From the NCBI GenBank assembly GCA_025360015.1, contig JANYCZ010000067.1, positions 1 through 64,000 on the forward strand: a DNA stretch of 64,000 nt. The letters are read 5' to 3'. The translations under genes were made by a program, and so were the position numbers. The notes under the pieces were generated by a model. That model saw only the letters and a program-made list of their open reading frames with translations, made no database searches and had not been told where the DNA came from. Of this stretch, positions 26,997-37,700 are shown piece after piece. Position 1 is the stretch's first letter, and each line of letters opens with the position of its first letter. Source of the stretch: Verrucomicrobiota bacterium (GTDB lineage: Bacteria > Verrucomicrobiota > Verrucomicrobiia > Verrucomicrobiales > Verrucomicrobiaceae).

Positions 26997-28541
26997 TCAG
27001 CCGATCTTCGGCAGTTCGAAGCCCGTGGCATACTCGTCCTGCGCCAGTTTGTTGGCCTCAGCGGCGAATTCACCGGTGAATTTCTCTGCCGCAGGGTCAA
27101 ACTCCAGCCATGGACCGGCGCTGATTTTTTCGGCGGTGAGGTCGATCTTGTTGGCTTCGAGGTTGGCCACGAAATCCGCGAAGGTTTCCTGACCGGCCTT
27201 GTCATTGGCCAGACGCTCCTTGATCTCGTCGGTGCTGAGCTGCTTGCCCAGACGGTAGGAGATGTTGGAGAGCTGCGCGAGCGCAGCGGCCTGATAGCCG
27301 TGGTTGACGTGCAGGTTCGTGTTGATGAGCTTCCCAGCACGCACGGACTCAATGAAGTTCTTCATGTGGTCAGCGCCGTCGTCGAAGTTGTCGAACTTCT
27401 GGATCGTCTGGCCTTCGTTGTCGTAGGCCTTCGCCTCCGCGATGAATCCGCCTTCGCAATGGATCACGTTGCCGATGCGGGGAGCAGCGGTCTTGCCGTT
27501 GATGCGGAACACAGGCTCATAGCCCTTGGTCCAGTTCATGTCCTTCATGGGCAGGCCGCGGTTGTCAAACAGCAGCGGTGCGCCTTCAGCCCACTGGTAG
27601 AAGGCCATCTGGTTGTTCGCGGTCTGGCCGTCGTCCTGATAGCCCCAGCGGCCGCCGAAGCTCATGACGCGCTTTGGCAGGTCTGGGTTGCCGAGCGCCC
27701 AGCGGGCGACGTCAAGCTGATGCGGCCCTTGGTTGCCGATGTCGCCGTTGCCGTAGGCAAACTGCCAGTGCCAGTCATAGTGCATCTGCTCGCGCTGCAC
27801 CGGGACGACCGGACGCGGAGCGGACCACAGGGTGTAGTCGAGGTCCACGATCTGCGGCTTGCCACTGGTGTCGCGGAAGGTGGCGGAGATGCGGCCATAG
27901 GCGTCAGGCTTCACCGGCTCGGCCACTTTGCCGATGCTCTTGCGCGCCTTGTAGTTGATGCCACGGGAAAGCTGCACTTTGCCGATGTTGCCGGCCTTCA
28001 CATAGTCCATGGCGGCCTGCCAGCCGGGGGAGGAGCGGCGCTGCATGCCGTGCTGCACCACAAGGCTCTGCTTTTCAGCCACAGCGGCGGCTTCCACCAG
28101 CTTGCGGCCTTCCCACATGTTGTGGCTCACCGGCTTCTCAACGTAAACGTGCTTGCCGTTCGCGATCGCCGTCATGGCGATCAGCGTGTGGCTGTGGTTC
28201 GGCGTGGCGATGGTGATGGCGTCGATGTCCTTGTCAGCGCAGCACTCACGGAAGTCCTTGTACTGCTTCACTTTGATGTCCTTCTTGGCCAGGGAAGCGA
28301 CCTGCTTTTCCATCACTTTGTCATCCACATCGCAAAGGGCGACGAGGCGGACACCCTTGATGCCCAGCAAGCTGGTGATGTGCCCGGAGCCACGGCCATT
28401 GAAGCCGATCACAGCGACGCGGACATCCGCATTGGCACCGAGAGGGGCGGAAAACGAAGGCAGGGCGGCAAGACCGGCAGCGCCGGCCACAGTGCCGCGA
28501 ATGAAAGTGCGGCGGGTGGTTGGGTTTGGATTTGTTTGCAT
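26997..28541 (-). CDS. Tat-exported Gfo/Idh/MocA-family oxidoreductase
   Basis: A 514-residue NAD(P)-dependent sugar oxidoreductase with a Tat signal (TTRRTFIRGTVAGAAGLAAL). The Rossmann domain begins VRVAVIGFNGRGSGH, and the EKP motif HVYVEKPVSHNMWEG and a C-terminal alpha/beta domain with GDIGNQGPHQLDVARW follow. This secreted version is typical of Planctomycetes and Verrucomicrobia and probably carries its cofactor through the Tat system to oxidise or reduce sugar rings in the periplasm, working with 3-keto-sugar hydrolases such as the DUF1080 protein at 17297. ATG 28541 is preferred; the 28574 start adds 11 unrelated residues. Confidence 0.92.
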   Translation of the reverse strand: MQTNPNPTTRRTFIRGTVAGAAGLAALPSFSAPLGANADVRVAVIGFNGRGSGHITSLLGIKGVRLVALCDVDDKVMEKQVASLAKKDIKVKQYKDFRECCADKDIDAITIATPNHSHTLIAMTAIANGKHVYVEKPVSHNMWEGRKLVEAAAVAEKQSLVVQHGMQRRSSPGWQAAMDYVKAGNIGKVQLSRGINYKARKSIGKVAEPVKPDAYGRISATFRDTSGKPQIVDLDYTLWSAPRPVVPVQREQMHYDWHWQFAYGNGDIGNQGPHQLDVARWALGNPDLPKRVMSFGGRWGYQDDGQTANNQMAFYQWAEGAPLLFDNRGLPMKDMNWTKGYEPVFRINGKTAAPRIGNVIHCEGGFIAEAKAYDNEGQTIQKFDNFDDGADHMKNFIESVRAGKLINTNLHVNHGYQAAALAQLSNISYRLGKQLSTDEIKERLANDKAGQETFADFVANLEANKIDLTAEKISAGPWLEFDPAAEKFTGEFAAEANKLAQDEYATGFELPKIG

Positions 28542-28647
28542 GGAATGGAGAGGGTGAAACGGGCACTGCCGCACCTGAAGCGCACGGCACAGAATAGGTT
28601 GAGCCTAGCAAAAACGCCGTATAAAAGGCAACCTTTCCTTTTACCTT

Positions 28648-28683
28648 CCGCCGTTTGTGACCACTACCCCGCCGTTTGTGACC
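28648..28683. promoter_or_regulatory. Tandem 15-bp operator-like repeat upstream of the oxidoreductase
   Basis: CCGCCGTTTGTGACC occurs at 28648-28662 and again at 28669-28683, 21 bp apart, that is two helical turns. It is about 110-140 bp ahead of the oxidoreductase start. TTTGTGACCCG from the second copy recurs at 60810-60820 before the MFS gene. Confidence 0.55.
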
Positions 28684-28691
28684 CGGTTCCC

Positions 28692-28740
28692 CCCAATCGC
28701 ATGGCGGTTGCGATGGGTCAGACCTTAAGAAACGGACCCC
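28692..28740. repeat. Hairpin and REP-like fragment after the giant gene
   Basis: ATCGCA (28696-28701) pairs with TGCGAT (28709-28714), flanked by CCC and GGG. It is followed by GGGTCAGACC (28715-28724) and GGACCCC (28734-28740), an inverted GGGTC/GACCC arrangement. This may be the transcript end of the giant gene or a fragment of a REP-type element. No T run is present on the minus strand. Confidence 0.35.
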
Positions 28741-28742
28741 AA

Positions 28743-31700
28743 TCAGCGCACGGAGCGGCGGCGGCGGATCATGAGGCCGAGAAGGCCAAACATGAGCAGC
28801 AGCGTGCGGGAAACCTCAGGAACCACCACGATGATGCCGTAGGTGGTGAAGGCGGAGGTGTCCCAGCCCAAGTTTTGGGAGGTGAGGTCCGGGAGATTGA
28901 AGTCGGCAAAGGCGCCACCGGTGGTGAAACCGCTGCCTGCATGGAAGCCGGTCGCGATAACACTGCCCCAGTCGATGAGATTGAAGACTTGGCCCGGAGC
29001 GTAGCTCAGGGTGCCGTTCTCGATGATGTTGACCTTTCCACCCAAGGTGAGGGTGCCGGCGACTTTGACGTAGTCGTGGTTGGTGGTCGCGCTAGGAGCC
29101 ACATCCCAGGTGCTGCGGGCAGTCGTCTCAGCGTTGAACAGAGTTCCGGCATCGCTGTAGTTGGTGCCATTGTAAACATACTGACCGAGGGTGAAGGTCA
29201 GCGCGGCAGTCTGGGACGGAGCCGAGATCTGCAGGGAAAGCGCGGACGTGCTCTGCAGGGTCAGGTTTGAGCTGAAGTTCAGCGTGCCGTTCTGGTTGAT
29301 GCCGGAGGCAGTGCTGTCTCCAGGCTGCAGCGTGGCGGCGTTGCTGATGGTGGCAGCTCCCACCACGGTGCCCGTGCCGCCGAGGGTGGCGGAATTCGTG
29401 CCATTGCCCACCGTCACAGCACCCGAACCCGTGGTGGCTGTGTTGGAGGCATTGTTGCCGACTAGCAGTGTCCCGCCGTTGACCGTCGTGGTGCCGTAGG
29501 AGTTGACTGCCGTGAGGACCGTCGTGCCAGAGCCTGCCTGCGTGAGGTTGCCACTGCCAGTGATTGCAGCGCTGCCGAAATCGGTGCCCTGAACCACGGT
29601 GTCGCTGCGATTGACCGCAAAGGTCGCGCCGCTGGCCACGCTGATCGCGCTGCTGGTGGAAAGTGCGCCGCTCGTGCCGCCACTGCCAAGCTGCAGCGTG
29701 CCAGCGCTCACTGTGGTGGCACCCGTGTAGGTGCTGGTGCCGGTGAGGATGACACTGCCCGCACCCACTTTGGTGAGTCCGGTTCCCGCGCCGCTGATGG
29801 CTCCGCTCAAGGTCAGTGTATCACCCCCGGCCGCGACGCCGACGCTGCTGGCGGTGGCCAGCGAGATATTGCCGGAGGAAGAGGCGGTGCCTGTGCCGGT
29901 GAGTGCGCCGCTGGCACCCACTCCGGTGCCATTGAGAGTCAGAGCTTCTCCGACGACTGCCACGTTGTCGATCTGAAGCGCCGCGCCCGCAGTCACCGAG
30001 GTGCCAGCCGCCGTCGTGCCCAGAGCCGTCGCGTTCTGCACTCGGAGGGTGCCGGCGCTCACGTTGGTGGCTCCGGTATAGCTGTTCGCACCGCCCAGGA
30101 CCACCGTGCCCGAGGTTGTCTTGTCAAGACCGACACTGCCGGTCAGGGCAGCAGTGGCGGTGCCGGAACGCACGTCAAAGTTGCTGGTGCTGGTCAGGGC
30201 ACCACCGGTCGCGCTATCCTGAATCGTTCCGCTCTGCAGGGAAACTCCCGCCACGGTTTCGGTCTTCCCGTTCAGGTCAAACGTTGCCGAGGCCCCGTTC
30301 ACGGTGACTGTGCCCGTGTCTGCGATCTGGTCTCCGCCGGTGCCTGTGAGCTTGGCCGTGCCGGCTGTCACCATGAGGCTGCCACCGATGGCGTTGACGC
30401 CTGTCTTGCCGAGGTCGAGCTCTCCGGCGCTCACCGTGGTGAGTCCAGTGTAGGTGTTCGCGGCGACTCCGGTGAAGGTCAGGGTACCAGCCCCCGTTTT
30501 GGTCACGGTGCCGGTGCCCAGAATGACGCTGCCGCTGACGGTGGCGTCGCCGCCGCCGGCGGTCGTGGTTACGACAAGGTTTTTGTTGGTGCCACTGACT
30601 CCGCCGCTCACGGTGAGGAGGCTGGTGCTGTTGTTCACCCAGGTCTGCGTGGCAGCCGTGCCCAGCACCACGTTGGTGGAGATCGTGTTTGCCCCGGATC
30701 CAACTGCAACGGTGATGCCAGAGGCACCATCAAGGGTGAGGGTGTAAGGGCCGCCCGCGCCGCTGGCGATGATGGAACCGGCGGTGTTGGCCGTGCCGGT
30801 GCCGGTAAAGGTCAGGCTGTTGATCTCGTAGTTCGTATTGAGCAGCGTCGTGGCGTAGGTGTTCGTCGGCGTGTTCGCTGTGATGAACACATTGGTGCCA
30901 ATACCAGGGATGGTCGCAACGGTGGTGCCGGCTGCAGTCGTCCACCAGTTGGTGTTGGTGGCGTTTCCATCTCCCCAGATGTTGGTGCCGAAATTGCCGC
31001 TCCAGTAGGCGGCGGTGTCAGCGACGGGGACGATTTCATTCGTCGTTCCTGCCGACGCAGCATTTTGCAGCTTCATGCCGTGGCCGATGAGGACTCCAGC
31101 ATCGTTGGTGAAGGTGTAGCCGGAGATCAGGGTGCCGTCCGTGCCGGCCAGGGTGTTGAACAGGAGCCGGTCCTGCGTGGCGAGACCGCTGTCAACCGTG
31201 GTGCCCAGCAGGTAGGTGACGCCGGACCAGTTGCTGACGGTCACCGCGTTGGCCGGTACACCGGTGATGTTGGTGAACGCCAGGGCGTTGGAGTTGCCGG
31301 TGCCGAAGTCGAGCGTTCCAGCCGCCGAGAGGGTCAGCGCGCCAAAGCGCTGGCTGCTGCCACTGACGGTGCCGGCCAGTTGGACGGTGCCGCCACCGGC
31401 GCTGAGAGTCACCGGTGTGAAGGTCGCCGGATTGGTGAAGCTCACCACATTGGTAGTCGCATTGGAGATGCGGAAGATGGAGCCGTTGCTGAGCGTGATC
31501 GAGCTGGAGCCGCGCAGGCTGCCGCCGGTGGCGATTTCCAAGGTGCCCCCGCTCACCACGGTGGTGCCGGTGTAAGTGTTCTGACCGGAGAGGATCTGCG
31601 TGGAAGCACCGGTCTTCGCCAGATTCAGGGCGCTGGCACCATTGGAGATGACACCGCCGAAGGTGGTGCTGCCCGTGGTGCCGCTCAGTGTCAGCGTCGC

Positions 31701-34700
31701 AGCCGCGCCGGAGTTGGTCAGCAGACCGCCCGTGGTGGAGCTGGAGCTGGCGAGCGAAGCGATCGTTTCGGCAAAGCCGGCCATGTCAAAGGTGCCGCTG
31801 GCGTTGACCACCAGGGAGGAGGCATCCGGGATGACGCCTGCGGCACCCAGCTTCAGCAGACCGCCGTTGACCGTGGTGCTTCCGACATAGTCGTTCGCGG
31901 TCTGGACGAGGGTAAGAATGCCGTCACCTGCCTTGATGAGGCCGCCGCCGGCGGTTCCGGTAACCTGACCATTGATGGTCAGGGTCACCTGCGGGCTCGT
32001 CACGGTGATGGTGCGGGCAAACGCACCCAGGTTCATCACACCATTGAGCGTGAGGCTGTTCGTGGCCGCTGTGCCACCCGCAGTGAAGCCCGTGGCACCC
32101 GCGCCGCTGAAGGCGATGGCATTAGAAATCGTGCGGGCCGTGTTGTCGGTCTGGATGGTGGTGGCGTCAGCGATGGTCAGGGTGCCGGTGCCGAGCGGGC
32201 CGCTGGTCACTGTGACGGGGGACGCTACCGTGCTGACCGTGGCTGGCGTGCTGGCTGCGCCGATGATGAGCGTGCCTGCATTCAGGTTCAGACCACTGCT
32301 CCAGGTGCTGTTCGCGCTGGTCAGAGCGAGACCGCCGACGCCTGCCTTGATGATGGGACCCTGTCCGGCCACATCTGCGTTTTGCGTGATGTAGGCGCTG
32401 ATTGCGAGGCCCACCGGATTGGCTCCAACGTTGACCGTGATGGTCGGGGTGGCACCGCTGAACTGCAGCGTGGAGAACTGAGTGGCCGAGGTGAAGATGC
32501 CCGCGATGGTCGGGGCCACGGCCAGATTGTCATTGGACGACACAATGCCGGACACCACCACTCGGCTGGTCTGACCCGCGGCAGGAGTGCCGAGCTGCAG
32601 GGTGGGGCCGGTCGCACCGCCATTGCCGTTGAGGGTCAGAAGACCCAGCGTGTTGGTGATCGTGAGCGACGGAGAAACCACCGCGTAGTTCGGATAGGTC
32701 AGCGTACCAGCGCCATTGATGGTCACCGCCGTGCCTGAGGCAATCGCACCGTAGATGGAAGTACCGCTGAAGTTCACCGCACCACCATTGATGGTGAGGC
32801 CGCCTGCTGAAGGCAGCACCACTTCACCGCCACGACCTGAAGCGGAGCCCAAAGTCAGCGTCGCTCCGTTGTCAACGATGGTACCACCAGAGTAGGTGTT
32901 ACCCGTTGAGCCCGCTGTGATGGCGGCGGCTGTTCCGGCAACCGTAGTGACGCCCGTGAGGGTGAAGGTCGTCGAAGTGAGGATGGCTCCCACTATCGCT
33001 CCAGCCGGGATACCAGCCCCATAGACCGGCTGACCAACAAACATTCCCGCCGTGGTACCCGCAGTCAGAGTGAACGTTGGGTTGGTAGCGGCAGCCCAAG
33101 TGGCGGTAATGCCGGTGGAAGCGCCGGAGTTGCCATAGTTGAGGAATGCAGTGCCCGCTGTCGGAGCCGAACTCAGTGTGACCAGCGTGCCATTGTCCAC
33201 ACTAACGATGGTTCCGGAATAAGCGGAACCACCAATGGTGCCAGTAACGTTCTGGCCTGCTATGAGTCCCGTGGTGCTCGCCAAGGTAACCTGCGTCGCA
33301 CCGGAGCTGGTGGTGGCCAGCTGTAGGCCCGAGGTGCCATCCGTGAGGGCCGTAGTACCACCGTTTGCGCTGGAGAACACCACTTTGTTCGTACCCGTGA
33401 TGGTCGAATTGATCGTCCAGGTGCTCTGGTTGTTGTAGAGGAACAGTTCGCTCGCTCCGGAAGTGAGGCGGCCGAAGCCCTGGCCCGCACTGACTGCACC
33501 GGTGAAGTTACCGCTGTGCAGGTAGCCTCCCGAAGTCAGCGTCAGCGTGTCACCGAAGTTGGTGAAGACCAGGTTGTTGCCCGCAGCTCCAATAGTTTGG
33601 TTGAATGAGTTCAGCGAAGTGTTTCCGCTGATGGTCATGTTGAAGGCGCCGGTGGCCTTGTAGTTGCTCGTGGCCGACGAGGCGATGGTCGCCGTGGCAG
33701 TGGCGACCGTAGTGTAGTTGGCAAAACCAGCGACGGTGTCACCCAGCACTCCCAGACCGACAGCACCCGTGGCGGACGGCGCTGAGAGATAGGTGAGGAA
33801 GTCCGCTCCGTTGTAAATGGCCCAGCCACCCACGAGGCTGTTCGCCAGTGTCGGTGCGGTGGTGAAGGTGAGCTGCGCGCTCTGGCCGCCAGAGGCGTCC
33901 GTGCCGCGGCCGATCTGGCCGGTACCAGTGGTGATGTTAAGGAACGCACCGGAGTTCGCCGTGCGATTCAGCGACAATCCATTCATGTTGATGCTGCCGC
34001 CAATGCCGGGCTGGGCGGCGAAGGCGATGACATTCTGGCCGCCGAGAAGGTTGACGGCACCCATCGAGCCGCTGGTTTCGCCTTCAAGACGCGGGGTGAC
34101 GGAAAGTGTGCCACCCGTGAAGTTGAGGGCCGAAGTGCCGGTGCGGGCCGCAACCGTAGAGAGACCGCTGTTGACCAGCGAGAGTGTCGCGTAGTTCATG
34201 TTGACCGCCCCGCTGCCAAGAATCGCGCCGCTGTCCTGCAGCGTGAGCGTACCCGAGCGGATAGTGGTCGAACCTGTATAGTATTGGGCACCAGTAAGCG
34301 TCCAGGCGAAGTTGCCGGACTTATCGACAGAGAAGTTGTTCTGGTTGGCTGTGCCACCTGAGGTGGGATTCACCCCAAGGGTGCCGGCGAAGCTGACCGC
34401 TGCGCTCTGCTCGGTATAGAGCGTGGCCGCCACGGCACTGTCATTGACAATAACACCGGAGGTGTTCGGCAGCGCATTGGCATTGGTGTTGGTGATCTGG
34501 CGGACAGCCTGGTTGCTGCCGTTGAGTTTGATGGTACCACCATTGACCACGAGGTCAGCCACCGTCAAAGCACCCGCCGTCGGGATGACCAGCAGGGTAT
34601 TCACACCACCGCCGAGGATGAGCGTGCCATCATTCACAAAGGTCGCTCCCGTATTGAGGCTGGCCTTGTTCAGAGTCAGCGTGCCTGTGCCGTCCTTTGC

Positions 34701-37700
34701 GATGCCGCCGGCACCAAGAATGTAAGCGCTGGAAGTCAGGTCACCAACGATGTGCAGGTCGAGCACACCAGCTCCTGCCGTGATGGCACCACCGGTGATG
34801 CCTAGGTTGCCGGTTCTTGTGAGGATGGCACCATCGGTCGTGCCGTTGCCCACCGTCAAGGTGTTCACAGTGCCCGCTGCATTGAACAGCGTTGTGGCGC
34901 TGGTAGAAGTGGAAACGCCGCCGCCGATCGAAGTCACACCGCCACCGCTGGAGAGGGTGAGGCTGTTGATCGCTGTGCTGGCATGCAGGCCCAGAGCCGA
35001 GGTCACATCCACGTTGGAAGTAAGTGTGGTGGCGTTGGATACCGTACCAGCCGTGCCGGTGATCGTCAGCGGAGTCGCCGTGCCGAGGTAGCTGCCAGTT
35101 GGGTTGAAGTAGCCCAGAGCGGTGTCGGCAGAAGTCAGCAGGCGGAAACCACCGGTGGCATCATAAGTCACCAAGCCGGTGCCGCTGCTATCGATCCCGA
35201 TCATGTCGGGCCGGATGTTGTTCGTCAGGTTTGCCGTCGTGGCGAACACATTGACACGTCCTGAACCTGCTACAGCAACACCGAGAATGGCGCTGCCCGC
35301 GTTCAGCGTGAGCATGCCGCGGTTGGCTGTGCTCGATGCATTGAACGTCGTGATGTTGATCGTCGTTCCTGTGGTGCCCGACGTCAGGTTCCACTTGCTG
35401 GCTCCTTCGAGGTTCGTCACCGTATTCACTGCTTCCGTCACCGCTGTTCCTCCACCGATGTAGTTCAGCACACCGCCACGCATGCTCAGCGCACGGTCTG
35501 CTGCTGTGGCCTGGACACTGGTCGTGCCGCCCAGGCGGTTGTTGACGGCATTGGTGCTGTTGTCGAGCGTGAGTGCGCCGCCACCGGCGAGGGTGGTGGT
35601 GACGAAGCCGACCTTCGCGGTGGCACTGCTGAGTTTGACGGTGCCACCATTGATCTGCAGGGTGCCTAGAATGTTGGCCGAGTTGTCCGCCGTCAGCGTC
35701 CAGGTGGCGGTGCCCACTTTGGTCACACTCAAGGCACCGGTGGTGTAATCGGATGCCAGGGTGCCGTCAAAAGTGGCGTTCGCGTTCGCCGAACCCGTCA
35801 CCAGCGTGCCGCCGGCAGTCGGGCTGAAGTTTTTCACCAGGCCTGTGCCGGTGACATTGCCCACGCGGCCCCCCATGACCACGCCACGGGTGTCCAGAAT
35901 CGTTCCCGTGGAGAGATTGATGTTCGCGTTGGTGTAGTTGGTTGAAATACCAGTGATCACCGAACCCGCAGTGACGTTGACCGTGGTCACGCTTTCGCTC
36001 ACACCGCCCAGTTGCAGCGCTCCGAGGCCAGCCTTGGTCAGGGTGGCACCACCAAAGATGTTGGCGTTGATAGCAAGGCCGACCTGCTCGTTCAAGTCGC
36101 CACGCGTACCCAGCACCGTGGTTCCGGTCACCTTGTCCACGGTGATCGTGGTGGTCGCTGCCAGCGAGATGTTTCCGGCAATGACCGCCATTCCGCGGAC
36201 GTCGTCCAGATTCGTGGCGGTGATGTTGCCCGTCAGGGTCAGCGTGCCTGCGCCAGTCTGCACCAGCGGGCCGCTGTCTGCAAGACCGCCCTGGGAGTTG
36301 AAGGTGAGGCTGGCGACGGTGTCATTGAAACCGTTGATGTCGAGCTGCGCACCGCCACGAACGGTGATGTTCGAGGCATCGTTGATCTGATTGGCCGCCT
36401 GCAGGCGCACCGCCGAGTTTGCAATCAAACCCGAACCCGTGCCGTTGACGTTGCCGCCGGTGATGATGATGTCGCCCGTGATGGCGTTGGTGGTCGTCGT
36501 CGTACCGTTGACGCCGAGATTCAAGATGACACCGTCCACATAAGCCGTGCCCACGTAGCTGTTGGCATTGTTCAGCGTGATGAATGCACCGCCGTTCGTG
36601 CCAGCCGAGGTGAACACCGGGCTCAGCGTGCCGGTGATGTCCGAGTTAATGGTCAGGCCAGAGGAGGAGCCACTGTGAATGAACAATTCCGTCAGGCTGG
36701 AGGTCAGCTTGCCGCGCAGTGAAGTGGAGCCAATGGAACGGGCGTTCGCATCGGAACCGGAAAGCAGACCGCCGCTTGCAAGAGTCAGCGTGTCATTGTT
36801 GTTCAAGAACGAGATGGCAACCGCCGCCCCATTGAGGGTCAGCGAGTTGATGGTCTGGCCTCCCGAATTGACCGTAGCATTGGCAGCGAAGCGCACATTA
36901 CTGGTCGAGGTGGCAGTCACAAAGCTGGCGACCTGTTCCACAAGGTTGAGCTGGCGGATGCCTGTCGTGGCGTCGTAGGTGGCAAACTCGATGTTCGCCG
37001 CCGCTGTGGTGCCGTCTAATGCCGTGTTGACCGTGGCCCACCCTCCAATGATGCCATGGCTGTTGGTATTCAATGCCGAGGCTGTGGCGGTGAAGTTGGC
37101 ACCAGCGCCGACGATTCCGGCACCGCTGGCAAAGTTCAAAGTCGCACCCGTGCTGCGGCTGAAGGTTCCGCCCAGATTGAGGGTGGCCGCACCAAAGCCA
37201 CCACTGCCCGGGTTCACACGCAGCGTGCTGGTGCCGCCGGTCAGGCTCAAGTTGCCCAGCGTAATGCTGTCCGAAGCCGCACCGCGGCTGATGTACTCGA
37301 AGGCGCCGCCGTCCAGCGCGACAGCCACGTTGCTGGAGATGCGGTTGTTCATATCCTGCGTGCCGGAGTCGTCCCAGCGCAGCAACGCGTTGCGGATGCT
37401 GAGGGTGGTGCCCGTGGACATGCCGGAAAATGTGCCCTGGTCAGTGAGGATCACGGAGCTGCCCATGATCGTGGCGTTGCCAATGAACTGGTTGTTGTCA
37501 CGCAGGGTCAGCGCGGCGGTGCCGGTTTTGACGAAGTTCAAGTTGCCGTTGATCTGCCCGGCAAAGTCACGCGCAGTGCCCACCGTCGTCGTGAAGGTGG
37601 CCAGGGTGCCACCGGTGTTGGTGACGAAACCGCCTGAGCCGGCCAGGGTGCCGCGGCTGAGGAGATCCCCGAAGAGCTGGCTGTGGCCGTTCAAGTCCAG

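Noticed and set aside
31065-32738. 557-codon open frame on the plus strand opposite the giant gene
   Set aside because: Composition is a mirror of the Gly/Thr/Ala-rich sense strand, with no family features. Many similar frames cover the whole giant gene; all are shadows caused by high GC and codon bias.
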